From contig NZ_JAHXPQ010000003.1 of assembly GCF_019391655.1 (NCBI RefSeq), forward strand, positions 248,001 to 312,000: a stretch of DNA of 64,000 nucleotides. Direction: 5' to 3'. Below, piece after piece: positions 45,901 to 55,600 of the stretch (its first letter is position 1; every line of letters starts with the position of its first letter). Made by a program: the position numbers and the translations under genes. This stretch comes from Mucilaginibacter rivuli (lineage in GTDB: Bacteria; Bacteroidota; Bacteroidia; Sphingobacteriales; Sphingobacteriaceae). The notes beneath the pieces were generated by a model that had not been told where the DNA came from, searched no databases, and saw only the letters and a list, made by a program, of their open reading frames with translations.

Positions 45901-46238
45901 TAGGCAAAACATGGTCGCCAACCAATACCGATGCTTATTTTCCTAACCTGCATACCAATGGTATCAATGCATATAACTATCAGGCCTCTACCTGGTCGGT
46001 TGAGAGCGGAGCTTACGTTCGCTTAAAAAACGTTGTATTGGGTTATACCCTACCTAAAGCATTGCTTGAAAGAACAAAAGCTATCAGCGCATTGAGAGTT
46101 TATATTTCAGGAAGCGACCTCTGGGAAATCAGCGGCATTCATGATGGCTGGGACCCGGAAACAACCCGTACTACACAGGGAAATGAGCGGTATCCATTCT
46201 ATCGATACCTGACATTAGGCGCTAACATCACTTTTTAA
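42909..46238 (+). CDS. SusC-family TonB-dependent transporter (locus 2)
   Basis: A 1,109-residue SusC/RagA transporter. Signal peptide to about residue 30 (VLLAQ), carboxypeptidase-like domain (QVTGKIIDAVTNEPIIGTSIHVVG), TonB-box-like LNEVVVVGYGT, plug (LQGQVPGVVVTRTSAQPG; DASAAIYGSRAAYGVVLITTKKG) and the C-terminal beta-barrel ending in RYLTLGANITF. The SusD partner begins 9 bp downstream. It is the outer-membrane importer for the second locus, presumably for oligosaccharides cut by GH16, GH128 and GH43 enzymes encoded around it. Confidence 0.95.
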   Translation: MIFFTQKKWKVKRLLALLLITFCSHVLLAQSQQQVTGKIIDAVTNEPIIGTSIHVVGSAVGVAADVNGSFKISVPDGGSLEFKNIGYITSTQKATFNKPMLVKLSPSAANLNEVVVVGYGTQKLATVTGAIATVTAKEFQDRGPTNNPIANLQGQVPGVVVTRTSAQPGRENWNFQIRGATSVNNADPLVILDGVAINNNNELNSLNPDDIDNISFLKDASAAIYGSRAAYGVVLITTKKGKNGKLIVQYSPSVSEKLLGLQPKMTNISEWANGLKEAKINDNYGVVPTTDLWYQMANFAIANDGTVVLASQIPGYAGSLSATPQLVYNGLPVPQFGDVKELDFIGQPMSSVLWGRATSTQQNLNFSGGSDRNAFRVSLGYLNDGSQLQYGNNGNQRYNLRFNNQYKFSDKVELSTNISLERNNIQQPTLYTTGSYSALGNGFQPGIPAFTQSGKPYQWGGVISPPGQLRDGGDNLENNTRAMLNSILTYKFLKHLTFTGTAGYNLWYQDDAVQTKAIQFFSYDDKYLISTTPSVGTAGNTSGNENYYRQNIVDPYYNLIAQVSYANTFKKDHDVMLMLGASYERDEYDMTNSRTYNLGSDDVPSLSNGLSSGTAGFVSNGEVRNHFALASYLGRFTYAFKGKYLLEATGRYDGTSNFIDYKRWHPFGSLQLGWRISEEAAVKKLNIFDNLKLRASYGTTGNQSGIKYYDYIQQLIASSSNTLLGSSIATKVATDGSLVSLDRTWETVKKTNIGLDFSVLRNRLSGTFDLFKNYNNNMLISVTYPGVLGASAPQSNNGNLETWGWEGMLTWKDRVGQLGYSISANITDSQNKLIYYNGSPLLGSGYNGAVEGYPLGSYFGLQYAGRLQTQEQVDNYNKYYSVGGVINNIGIPVATPLTNLPGQNSGLRPGDNSFADVNGDGKLSTGTSAKDMGDLVYLGSDVPRYTFGLNIGLQWKGFDFYSIFQGVGKRTIFRANGSANNWRTPYTALGQAQAEAWVGKTWSPTNTDAYFPNLHTNGINAYNYQASTWSVESGAYVRLKNVVLGYTLPKALLERTKAISALRVYISGSDLWEISGIHDGWDPETTRTTQGNERYPFYRYLTLGANITF

Positions 46239-46247
46239 TTAACGAAC

Positions 46248-48059
46248 ATGAAAACTATCAATAGTAAATTTATATATTTATTAGCCTCGGTATTGATCCT
46301 TACTGTGGGTTGTAATAAGATAACAGATCTGAAACCGCTGGACACACTTTCTGATGCGGCCTACTGGACTAAACCTAGCGATTTTAAAACTTTTGCAAAC
46401 CAGTATTATGGTTATCTACATAACTTTGGTAATTCCTTTGCGGATAATGCCCATTATGATGGCCGGGCAGATGTATTTGGTGGCGGAGGGGCATATGGTG
46501 CAGGCACCAATACAGTTCCGGCTACGGATGGCAACTGGACAAATAATTATAACAATATTAGGGCCTGCAATTACCTGCTGGAAAAGGCGGCTGATTATAG
46601 CGACAAAGCCGGCATAGCGCAATATGTTGCTGAAGCAAAATTTTTCAGGGCGTATTGTTATTTTGAGCTGTTGGAAATATATGGCGGCGTACCGCTAATT
46701 ACCAAAACGCTTGATCTAAACTCACCCGAGCTTATGGGCACAAGGGCAACCAGGGATGAAGTTGCTGACCAGATCATAGCCGATCTGCAAGCTGCCATAC
46801 CCGATCTGCCTGCTTCAATATTGGCCAGTTCAGCTGATTTTGGCAGGGTATCACGCACTGCGGCTCAGGCTTTTTTAGGCCGCGTGGCATTGTACGAAGC
46901 CACCTGGCAAAAATTCAGAAGTGGTAATGCAACCAGGTACAATGCCTTATTTGATATATCTTCAGCAGCATCAGCAGCAGTTATCGCTTCTAACCAATAC
47001 GCTCTTTTTGGCACAGCTGCATCAAACGCATTGGGCGGTAACAGCACCATCCTCGGCGATTCCTGCCAGAAATACCTGTTTATCCTGGAAAATCCAAAAT
47101 CCAATCCGGCAGGGGTAACCAAATCGGCAAATCACGAGTATATATTATCTTACAGATATGATGATGTTATTAAAACAATCGGCACCAACATTAGCCGCCA
47201 GGGTACCCAGATAGGGCCACAACATAAATATGTTAATGCTTTTCTTTGCCAGGATGGCCTGCCTATCGAAAAATCGCCACTTTTCCAGGGATTTCAAACT
47301 TACGGATCAGAATTTGCTAATCGCGATAACCGCTTAAAATACACCATCAAAATAATGAATATGTATTACTGGTATGGTAATATCAATTTCAGAATTACCT
47401 GGGTAAATGATGCTGCAGATAACGCCAATGCATATGGTCCAAAAGTAACACAGATAGGTGGTTACAGCAATCAAAAATGGGTAACCGAGCGCAATTGTCC
47501 GGATACAAAGGAATCTGAAGATTACCCGGTAATAAGGTATGCCGAAGTTTTGTTAAACTATGCCGAGGCCGTGTACGAACGTACCGAAACCATTACCGAT
47601 GTTGACCTGAATAAATCCATCAACCTGGTACGCTTGCGTGTAAATAAAACTATGCCACCATTAACCAACGCGTTTGTTGCTGCAAATGGATTAGATTTCC
47701 GCACCGAGATAAGAAGGGAACGTTTTATTGAACTATACTATGAAGGTTTCAGGTTTGATGATATTAAGCGTTGGCACAGTGCTGCAACAGATTTGGTGAC
47801 TAATGTAGGCGGCACCGCTTATGGTAACGCCAGCGCATTTGTTAGCCCATGGCCCGTAGGTATTAAATATGTAGGCACCCAGGCGCAAATTGGCCCCAAT
47901 GCCCTGGTGCCGGCTCCAACCAATGCAAAAGATGCCAACGGCGCACTGATACTGGATAATACAGGACGCTTATTTTCTGAAAAAAATTATTTATACCCAA
48001 TACCTACACAACAAATTACGTTAAACCCCAACCTGGTTCAAAATCCTGGTTGGCAGTAA
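46248..48059 (+). CDS. SusD-family lipoprotein (locus 2)
   Basis: A 603-residue SusD/RagB glycan-binding lipoprotein, with lipobox VGC (Cys22) and the usual TPR helices (YNNIRACNYLLEKAADY; AEAKFFRAYCYFELLEIYGGVPL). The C half has YPVIRYAEVLLNYAEAVYE, INLVRLRVN and ERFIELYYEGFRFDDIKRW, with no insert like that in the first SusD. It pairs with SusC and ends with a terminator. Confidence 0.95.
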   Translation: MKTINSKFIYLLASVLILTVGCNKITDLKPLDTLSDAAYWTKPSDFKTFANQYYGYLHNFGNSFADNAHYDGRADVFGGGGAYGAGTNTVPATDGNWTNNYNNIRACNYLLEKAADYSDKAGIAQYVAEAKFFRAYCYFELLEIYGGVPLITKTLDLNSPELMGTRATRDEVADQIIADLQAAIPDLPASILASSADFGRVSRTAAQAFLGRVALYEATWQKFRSGNATRYNALFDISSAASAAVIASNQYALFGTAASNALGGNSTILGDSCQKYLFILENPKSNPAGVTKSANHEYILSYRYDDVIKTIGTNISRQGTQIGPQHKYVNAFLCQDGLPIEKSPLFQGFQTYGSEFANRDNRLKYTIKIMNMYYWYGNINFRITWVNDAADNANAYGPKVTQIGGYSNQKWVTERNCPDTKESEDYPVIRYAEVLLNYAEAVYERTETITDVDLNKSINLVRLRVNKTMPPLTNAFVAANGLDFRTEIRRERFIELYYEGFRFDDIKRWHSAATDLVTNVGGTAYGNASAFVSPWPVGIKYVGTQAQIGPNALVPAPTNAKDANGALILDNTGRLFSEKNYLYPIPTQQITLNPNLVQNPGWQ

Positions 48060-48069
48060 TTAAAATCCT

Positions 48070-48108
48070 AAAAAGCCGTCTCATCATCAAAATATGAGGC
48101 GGCTTTTT
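48070..48108 (+). terminator. Terminator after SusCD of locus 2
   Basis: AAAAAGCCGTCTCAT pairs with ATGAGGCGGCTTTTT (one mismatch) around a 9-nt loop, 10 bp after the SusD stop, with a T-run. Confidence 0.88.
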
Positions 48109-48539
48109 AATTGGGGGATAAGCATGTTTGTACAGATCAGCACTCCCTTTATCAACCACCGCCTCATCAACTATAAAAAGCAAATTCTCAATAGTCGCTA
48201 AGGCGCTTTTAAATGCTTAGTCTTGTTCCATCATACCATTGCAAAAAAAAGCCGCTATCTATTCAGTTAGCGGCTTTTTTAAATATGCGAAAGAAAATAC
48301 CAGCTTAAACTAATTTATATTAAATTACTGATTATCAATACAGTAACAAATAATAAAAATTAATATTCATAGCTACCCAATATACATCCGTATTTGCCTG
48401 ACTTTTCCTGATTTGGCCCTTTTATTTAGCGGGTTTATCCCCTATCGGCCTGGGTATTTTGACTTTACTTTGCTTTTACCAAAACACCTACCAAGAATTT
48501 AGGGAAAGCAAAACCAATTGTCTATCTAAAAATTTAATT
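48109..48539. other. Intergenic stretch with second hairpin
   Basis: This 431-bp gap holds a second terminator-like hairpin, GCCGCTA / TAGCGGC (48251-48274), flanked by an A-run and a T-run, so it can work in both directions. A minus-strand frame near 48112-48231 reads like coding sequence but carries an early stop codon. The rest is AT-rich and probably contains the GH16 promoter; no clear consensus is seen. Confidence 0.5.
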
Positions 48540-49379
48540 ATGAAAAAACTACATTTAATTTATCTGGCCTGTTCAATCGCGGCATTTTCATCGTGCCAAA
48601 AAGAGCCGGCTCAGCAAAGCAGCGATTCTGCTTCAGTTGCATTAAAAAACAATGCGATATCGACAAGTTTCGCTGCTTCTGCCGTATCGTGGGTAAATGT
48701 TATCCCCACCAGTTCGTTCAGTAACTACAGCACGTACTGGAATGATCTGTATCCCTGGGGATCAGACCATAACGGAACAGCGCGCATGAGGTCGCAAAAT
48801 ATCTCGGTTTCCGGGGGCGTTCTTACGTTAACCAGCGCTCCAACCAGTGGCGTAGGTAGCAGCAGCAAATCGCCTTATCTTACAATCGACTATTATTCAG
48901 GAACCGTTTATGCCAAAGTGGTTCCGGTTGTTGATGCCTCATGGCCCAAGTGGCATTTTAAAGGCGAGTTCCAGTGCGAATCACAACGCGGAACCTGGCC
49001 TGCATTTTGGGTAACCGGATCAACTTCATGGCCTCCGGAAAGCGATTTTATGGAATTTAAGGGCAGTGCAACCTGTTGGACCAATACCTACAAAAATGCA
49101 AGCGGAGGATGGTCAAGTGTTGGAACAGCAATATCCAGTCCCGGAAACTGGCATACCTATTCTGTATATATGACCAAGACCAATACAACCGATGTTTCTA
49201 TAGAGTACTGGATCGATGGGTCGTTAAAAAGCACACAAACCGGTGCTAACTTTGTCGGGAAGCCTATGAACATCATTATCGACTATCAAATGGAGGGCTC
49301 TTCCGGCTCTCCCGGCCCTACAGGAACTACCTACATGCGCGCAAGAAATGTTTTGGTTGAAAAAAGCGCCACTTTATAA
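48540..49379 (+). CDS. GH16 family lipoprotein
   Basis: A 279-residue lipoprotein (lipobox FSSC, Cys19). The GH16 beta-jelly-roll shows GTWPAFWVTG and the catalytic signature ExDxxE as ESDFME: Glu167 nucleophile, Asp169, Glu172 acid/base. Then NWHTYSVYMT and YWIDGS as usual. GH16 enzymes are retaining endo-hydrolases of beta-1,3 or beta-1,4 glucans, galactans and agar; the subfamily cannot be set by eye. With the GH43 neighbour an endo-beta-1,3-galactanase is possible, with GH128 an endo-beta-1,3-glucanase. The start at 48540 is chosen for the lipoprotein signal; the frame opens 81 bp earlier. Confidence 0.85.
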   Translation: MKKLHLIYLACSIAAFSSCQKEPAQQSSDSASVALKNNAISTSFAASAVSWVNVIPTSSFSNYSTYWNDLYPWGSDHNGTARMRSQNISVSGGVLTLTSAPTSGVGSSSKSPYLTIDYYSGTVYAKVVPVVDASWPKWHFKGEFQCESQRGTWPAFWVTGSTSWPPESDFMEFKGSATCWTNTYKNASGGWSSVGTAISSPGNWHTYSVYMTKTNTTDVSIEYWIDGSLKSTQTGANFVGKPMNIIIDYQMEGSSGSPGPTGTTYMRARNVLVEKSATL

Positions 49380-49676
49380 GAAGAACATTTAAGTAATGTG
49401 CTTTCCCTATATCTTGGTTAATTTAAGCAATAAGCATAACGCCGGTCATCCAATTATTGCTGATACGCCCCCTATAAATGGAAGATATGCCCCCGCTATG
49501 TCGCCTGATTTTTTGTTCACTTAGCCCCGATTATAAACCGATTTTAAACCAAATTCTACCATGTTAACAAAATTTCCTAAATGGGGAATGATCATGCTGT
49601 TGATCACCTCCAGGGATGGAACATGATTTTTTTTCTTTATCAGTCATCATTATAACCAACTAACCTATATCAAACC

Positions 49677-52600
49677 ATGAAAAGATTTTTACAATTTATT
49701 GCGATAGCGAGCTGCTTTTGCCCGTTAAAAGCTATAGCTCAAGCCCCTAACCTCCCCACAAAAGGCACACTGGGCCAAACCATTGTTTCTTCAAGGGCAT
49801 TCTCCAATTCCACACAGGTGGATACTGCAGTAAAATACCCGGGCACGCTTAATGCATATACGCTCGAAATTGTGGGTAAGGTTAATTCTGCAACCGGCAG
49901 GGGGCTTGATATTGATGCCCGCAACGCCAAAGGGACAGGGTTCCGCTTGTCGCTTGATGCTACCAACCTCAAGCAATCATCATCGTTAAATGCTATAAGC
50001 AACCTTACGTCTTCCAAAGCCGGAACGGACCAAATCATACGCATCGCCGTAAGGAATGACTCGGCACATATTTACCAAAATGGCGCTTATATCCAATCGC
50101 AGCCACTTGCAGTTATTAACGATATTGTGGGCGGTACTGAAAGCTCCGTGATCCAGGGAACTGCACCGGGCCCTAACCTGGCACCGGGATGGGCAGGTAC
50201 ATCCGCAGCGGGTTTTACCGGCAAACCAAGTGACTATGGATGGGCTTATAACGGAACCGCAGTAAGCACCCTGTTTAATACCGCCAACTCAACCTCTGGG
50301 TCGCGCTATATAGATGTAAACGCAACGTCCAATACGCATACTTATAATGGTACTACCTATAATGGCCGCACCCTTTACATCCGGTGGGACGATAATTCGT
50401 ATTCCAATGCCGTATATACTTACCCGGTAACCCTGGAAGCCAATACAACATATGATTTTTCGATGCTTTATGCTTATGTTTCCAATGCTACCGGATCAAA
50501 AAGCTTAACCGTAGGTATCGGAACCAGTACCGATGTATCCGGCCGATATGCATCACACACCTTTACCCCCGCAGGTACCAGAGACCTTAAACGGGAAAGC
50601 TTTGTTTTTACATCGCAAGCCGCAGGCACTTATTACCTTACCTTTACCGGTAGCTGGGGTTTATACTCCATTGCCGAATTATCCTGCAACAAATACAGTG
50701 CGGGTTCCCTCCTGCCCAATTGGGCGGGTATAGCACCCATCAACTCAGGCTATCCCAGCGATTATAGCTGGGCTTATACCGGCGCAACTACCACAACGCT
50801 TTTTAATACTGCTAATGGTGGCTCAGGCGTACGTTATCTTGATGTGAACGCCTCATCAGGTTCAAATGTTCATACCTACAATGGCAGCCCATATGTGGGG
50901 CGGCTGCTCTATATTCGTTGGGATGGCAGCCCTGTTCAAAACACTGTTTACAGCTACCCGATGGTACTGGAGGCAAATACAGTGTATACTTTTTCCATGC
51001 TCCACGATTACATCTCCAATGCCACCGCAGGGAAAACCATAACAGTTGGTATCGGCACTACAACAGCTATCGCCGGCCGTATCGCCTCGCGTGTATTTTC
51101 AAATAGCGGCACAAGAGCACTGGTACAAGAATCATTTACTTTTACCTCGCAGAACGCAGGTTTATATTACCTGACCGTTAATGGCGATTGGGCCCTTTTT
51201 GCCATCGGCGATTTATCGTTGACCAAGACCGCCATTAAACCCCGTTTTATTTTTGGTAAAAACTATCCTGCCGGCGCGGTGGATATGAACATTACTTCGG
51301 TTACCTATGATAACGGGGCTTACGCCCCCTCGGGCATACAAACTCAAGCCCGGCAGGATGTAACAGTCACCGGGGCTACCGCAAGTTTTTTGCCTACTTT
51401 CAATACCAACTTTATTGTACCCGGAAAAACGGATATGCACCTAACCGGCGCACCTTCTCCATTGATCAATTCAACTGTACAGTTGAACGCTAACGACTCC
51501 TGGCTGTTCTTTGATAATGTAAAGCCATCGGTAGTGACAGCTAACTGGCTTAGCGCTATTACCATTAATGGCGTACCTGCGGTAAATAACCCCAGCTTAC
51601 GGGTATCTGTTTATGGAAACGGCACGGTGCTTATCCCTAACGGAAACCTCACATCCGGCCAGGCCTTGCAGGTTTATACCGGCACCAATCTAAGTGGCTC
51701 AACTACAAGTTATGCGATCAATACGTATCAGGATAGCCTGGGCTCATTTAACAATGCGATCAGGTCATTTACGTTGAAACGGGGTTACATGGCTACGTTT
51801 GCCAACAACCCCGACGGCTCCGGCTATAGCCGGGTATTTATAGCAAATGATGCCGACCTGGTGGTTAACACCATGCCTGCGGGCCTGGACGCTACAGTTT
51901 CATTTATCCGCGTATTCAAATGGGATTGGGTAAGCAAAAAAGGGAAAGCCGGGTGGTCGCCTGACCAAGTTGGCGCTACCTGGTATTATGACTGGAACAT
52001 CGGCGGCGGGCCGGGTACCAACTACAATTACGCGATCATAAGGCAAAACGGCGGATGGCCATCATGGACAGATATCCACAACAAACAAAACGTAAATCAT
52101 TTACTTGGATTTAATGAGCCAGATCAAACAAATCAATCCAACCTTACGGTAGAGCAGGCTGCACAGCAATGGCCGGAAATGATGAAATCGGGTTTACGCA
52201 TTGGTTCACCTGCACCGGCAAATCCGGAAAGCAGCTGGATCACCAAATTTTTGGCCAAAACAGATTCGTTAAACCTCCGTGTTGATTTTGTGGCTATACA
52301 TTGTTATTGGGGCAACACCACACCGCAAAATTGGTACAACAGGTTAAAAGCAATACACGACAGGGTAAAGCGCCCGCTGTGGATAACGGAATGGAACAAT
52401 GGCGCCAACTGGACGGGTGAATCATGGCCATCAGACACCACCCAGGCGCTGCAGAAACAACTGAACGACCTGAAAGGGATACTTACTGTTTTAGATACAG
52501 CCTCGTTTGTTGAACGTTACGCCGAGTATGATTGGGTAGAGTATAAACGTTCGCTTGTTTTGGCAGATACATTAACCCCGGCCGGTAAGTATTATTATGC

Positions 52601-55600
52601 CAATAAGTCGGCACTTGCCTATAATGCAGCATTGGCTCCGGTGCACAACTGGCAACTGGCCGCCCCGCAAATCTATAGCTCCATCAACACGGATAACTAT
52701 TTCCGGGCCACACTCAGCTGGCTGGACCTTAACGGAGAGTTAGGCTCCAAATATGTTCTTGAACGAAAAATAAACGGTGTGGATGCTGATTTCACAACGC
52801 TTCAGGAGGTTACGGGATATGCCAATGGCAAAACCATGACCTATGTGGACAGCGTTTATACAAAGGCAAGTTACCGCATCAAGGCTTATAACCTTGCCGG
52901 GACGCAATTTGTTTACGGGGCCGTACTGGATGTAGGAAAGGATGCAAGCCCTGTAGCGCCAACCACACTAACCGGTACTGTACTGTCATCTACCACTACT
53001 ACCCTTGCCTGGAATACCAATACTACCGCAAGATCATATAACCTTAAGCGCGCTGCAAATGCGGCCGGGCCATTCACTACCCTTATGGCAAGAACGACCA
53101 GCCTGCAATACCGCGACACCACCTTAAACCCGGGTACCGATTATTACTACGTAGTTACTTCACTGAACTCTGCCGGCGAAAGCCCGAACTCGACGGTGTT
53201 GCAGTTAAGAACGAAGGATCTGACTACACCTGCCGCTGTGGTTAATCCACATGTTGCTTCCGGCGATCAGAAAATTACGCTAACCTGGGACTTTATTTAT
53301 GATGCCCGTTACGAAATAAGCCGTTCGGAAACAGCTAATGGCACTTATACCGTGATCGCGACAAATATAAACGACCTCCGTTATGAAGATCTAAATAAAG
53401 CTAACGGCACTACTTATTACTATAAAATTGTGGCTTTCAATGCTGCCGGCCGCAGCCCTGCCACAGCGGTGCTACAGGGCACTCCGGTATTGGGCCAATA
53501 TTTGCACATTGCCTTTAATGAGAATACCGGTACTTTTACCGAAGATACCTGGGGAGGTTATAATGGTACCATTACCAATGCTGCTACCTGGACCGCCGGG
53601 AAAGACGGACCGGCAGGTGCCCTTAATTTAGTTAAAGCAAACAGTGCATACGTGCAGTTGCCCAAAGGCGTAGTGAGCAGGCTTAACGACTTTACGGTGG
53701 CCGCCTGGGTTAAACTACCTGCAACACTGGCAAACAATACCCGTATTTTTGATTTCGGAACAGGGACAAATAACTTCATGATATTTATTCCGATGTCGGG
53801 GGGGACAAATGTCCGCTATAAGATCACAGGGGCTACCGGTACCAATGACAGGATTATACCTTACGTGCTGCCTTTAACGCAGTGGGTGCACATCACCATA
53901 TCGCAGCAAGGTAAAACCTTCAAATTTTATGTAAACGGGGCAATACAATATTCTGATACAGCTTCTACCGTTAAGCCTTCCGATCTGGGTGTGACCACTA
54001 ATAATTTTCTCGGAAAATCACAATATGGAACCGACCCGTACAGCGACCATATTTATGATGACTTCAGGATCTATAACTATGCCTTAACAGATCAGGGGGT
54101 TGCCGCATTAGCAGGAGGCACGGCCACAGCACAAACTCAAACCATTAACTTTAATACATTGTCAGCAAAAGCAATAGGCAGTGCCGATTTTGATGCCGGA
54201 GCTACAACAAATTCGGGCTTGGCGGTAAGTTATAGCAGTAGCGATACTACCGTGGCAACTATTGTTAATGCTAAAATACACCTGGTTGGCTTAGGCACTA
54301 CAGTGATAATCGCCACCCAGGCAGGCGATAATACCTGGCTGCCTGCACGTGCAAGCCAAACCCTTTCAGTAACCGATCAAACACCGCCCGTGGTAATAAC
54401 AAGTGATGTTACCCTGTCTTTAGATGCTTCGGGCAATGCTGTTTTAACAGCCGCGCAGGTTAATAACGGATCAAGCGACAACATCGGGATAACCGGCTTA
54501 TCCATTGATAAAGCCGGCTTTACCTGCGCAAATATTGGACCCAACACCGTAACCTTAACCGCTACAGATGCTAATGGCAATACATCAAGCGCTACCGCTA
54601 CGGTAACGGTTAAAGATGTAACCGCACCCGTGGCGCCGGTGCTGGCCGATGTTACCGGCCAATGCTCGGCAACGGCAACCGTGCCCACCGCAACAGATAA
54701 TTGTGCCGGCGTAGTTAGGGGCACAACAGCCGATGCGCTGACTTATACGGCACAGGGCAGTTATGTAATCCACTGGAGCTTTAGCGATGGCAACGGAAAC
54801 ACCTCAACAGCAGAGCAAAATGTGATCATTAAAGACGATGTTGCGCCGACGGTTTTAACTAAAAACATTTCGGTAAGCTTAGTTAACGGAGCTGCATCAA
54901 TTACTGCCGACCAGGTTAACAATGGCAGCTATGATAATTGCAGCGGGATTAAAACCATGAGTGTTAGCCCGGCCAGCTTTACCTGCGGCCAGTATGGTGC
55001 TAACACCGTTACCTTAACAGCAACAGATAATAATGGCAATACAGCAACTCAAACAGCTACAGTAAATGTAGTTGGCCTGGCCCCTGCCCCTTATATTACC
55101 ATTAGCCGTACAGATAATACTTATACCGGTTTACCGGATAATACCATTGCCCTGGGTTATGGAGCCCAAAGTGTGATTTTAGGGGCCAATAACAGCACAT
55201 CGGCGCCGGAGGCAAGCAATTATGCATGGAGCCCGGCTACGGGCCTTAGCAACACTACTATTGCAAACCCTGTATTTACACCAACAGCCGCGGGTACCTA
55301 TACCTTTAATGTAACAGTTACCAACGAGTTTGGCTGCACAACTACAACACCGGTCACTATTATAGTTACCGATGTTCGTTGTGGTAATAAGGTAGTGGTT
55401 TGCCATAAAACCGGCAGCAGCTCAAACGAATTGTGCATTAACGCCAACGCAGTTAACGCTCATTTAAAACATGGCGATAAGTTAGGCCCCTGCAACGCCG
55501 TGGCCACTTATGCTGCCGGAGCAAGCAGCAATGCTTATGCTGCTTCAATAAATAGCAACGAAGTAGCCGAAATACCTGCGGCTAAACTGTTGGCCTATCC

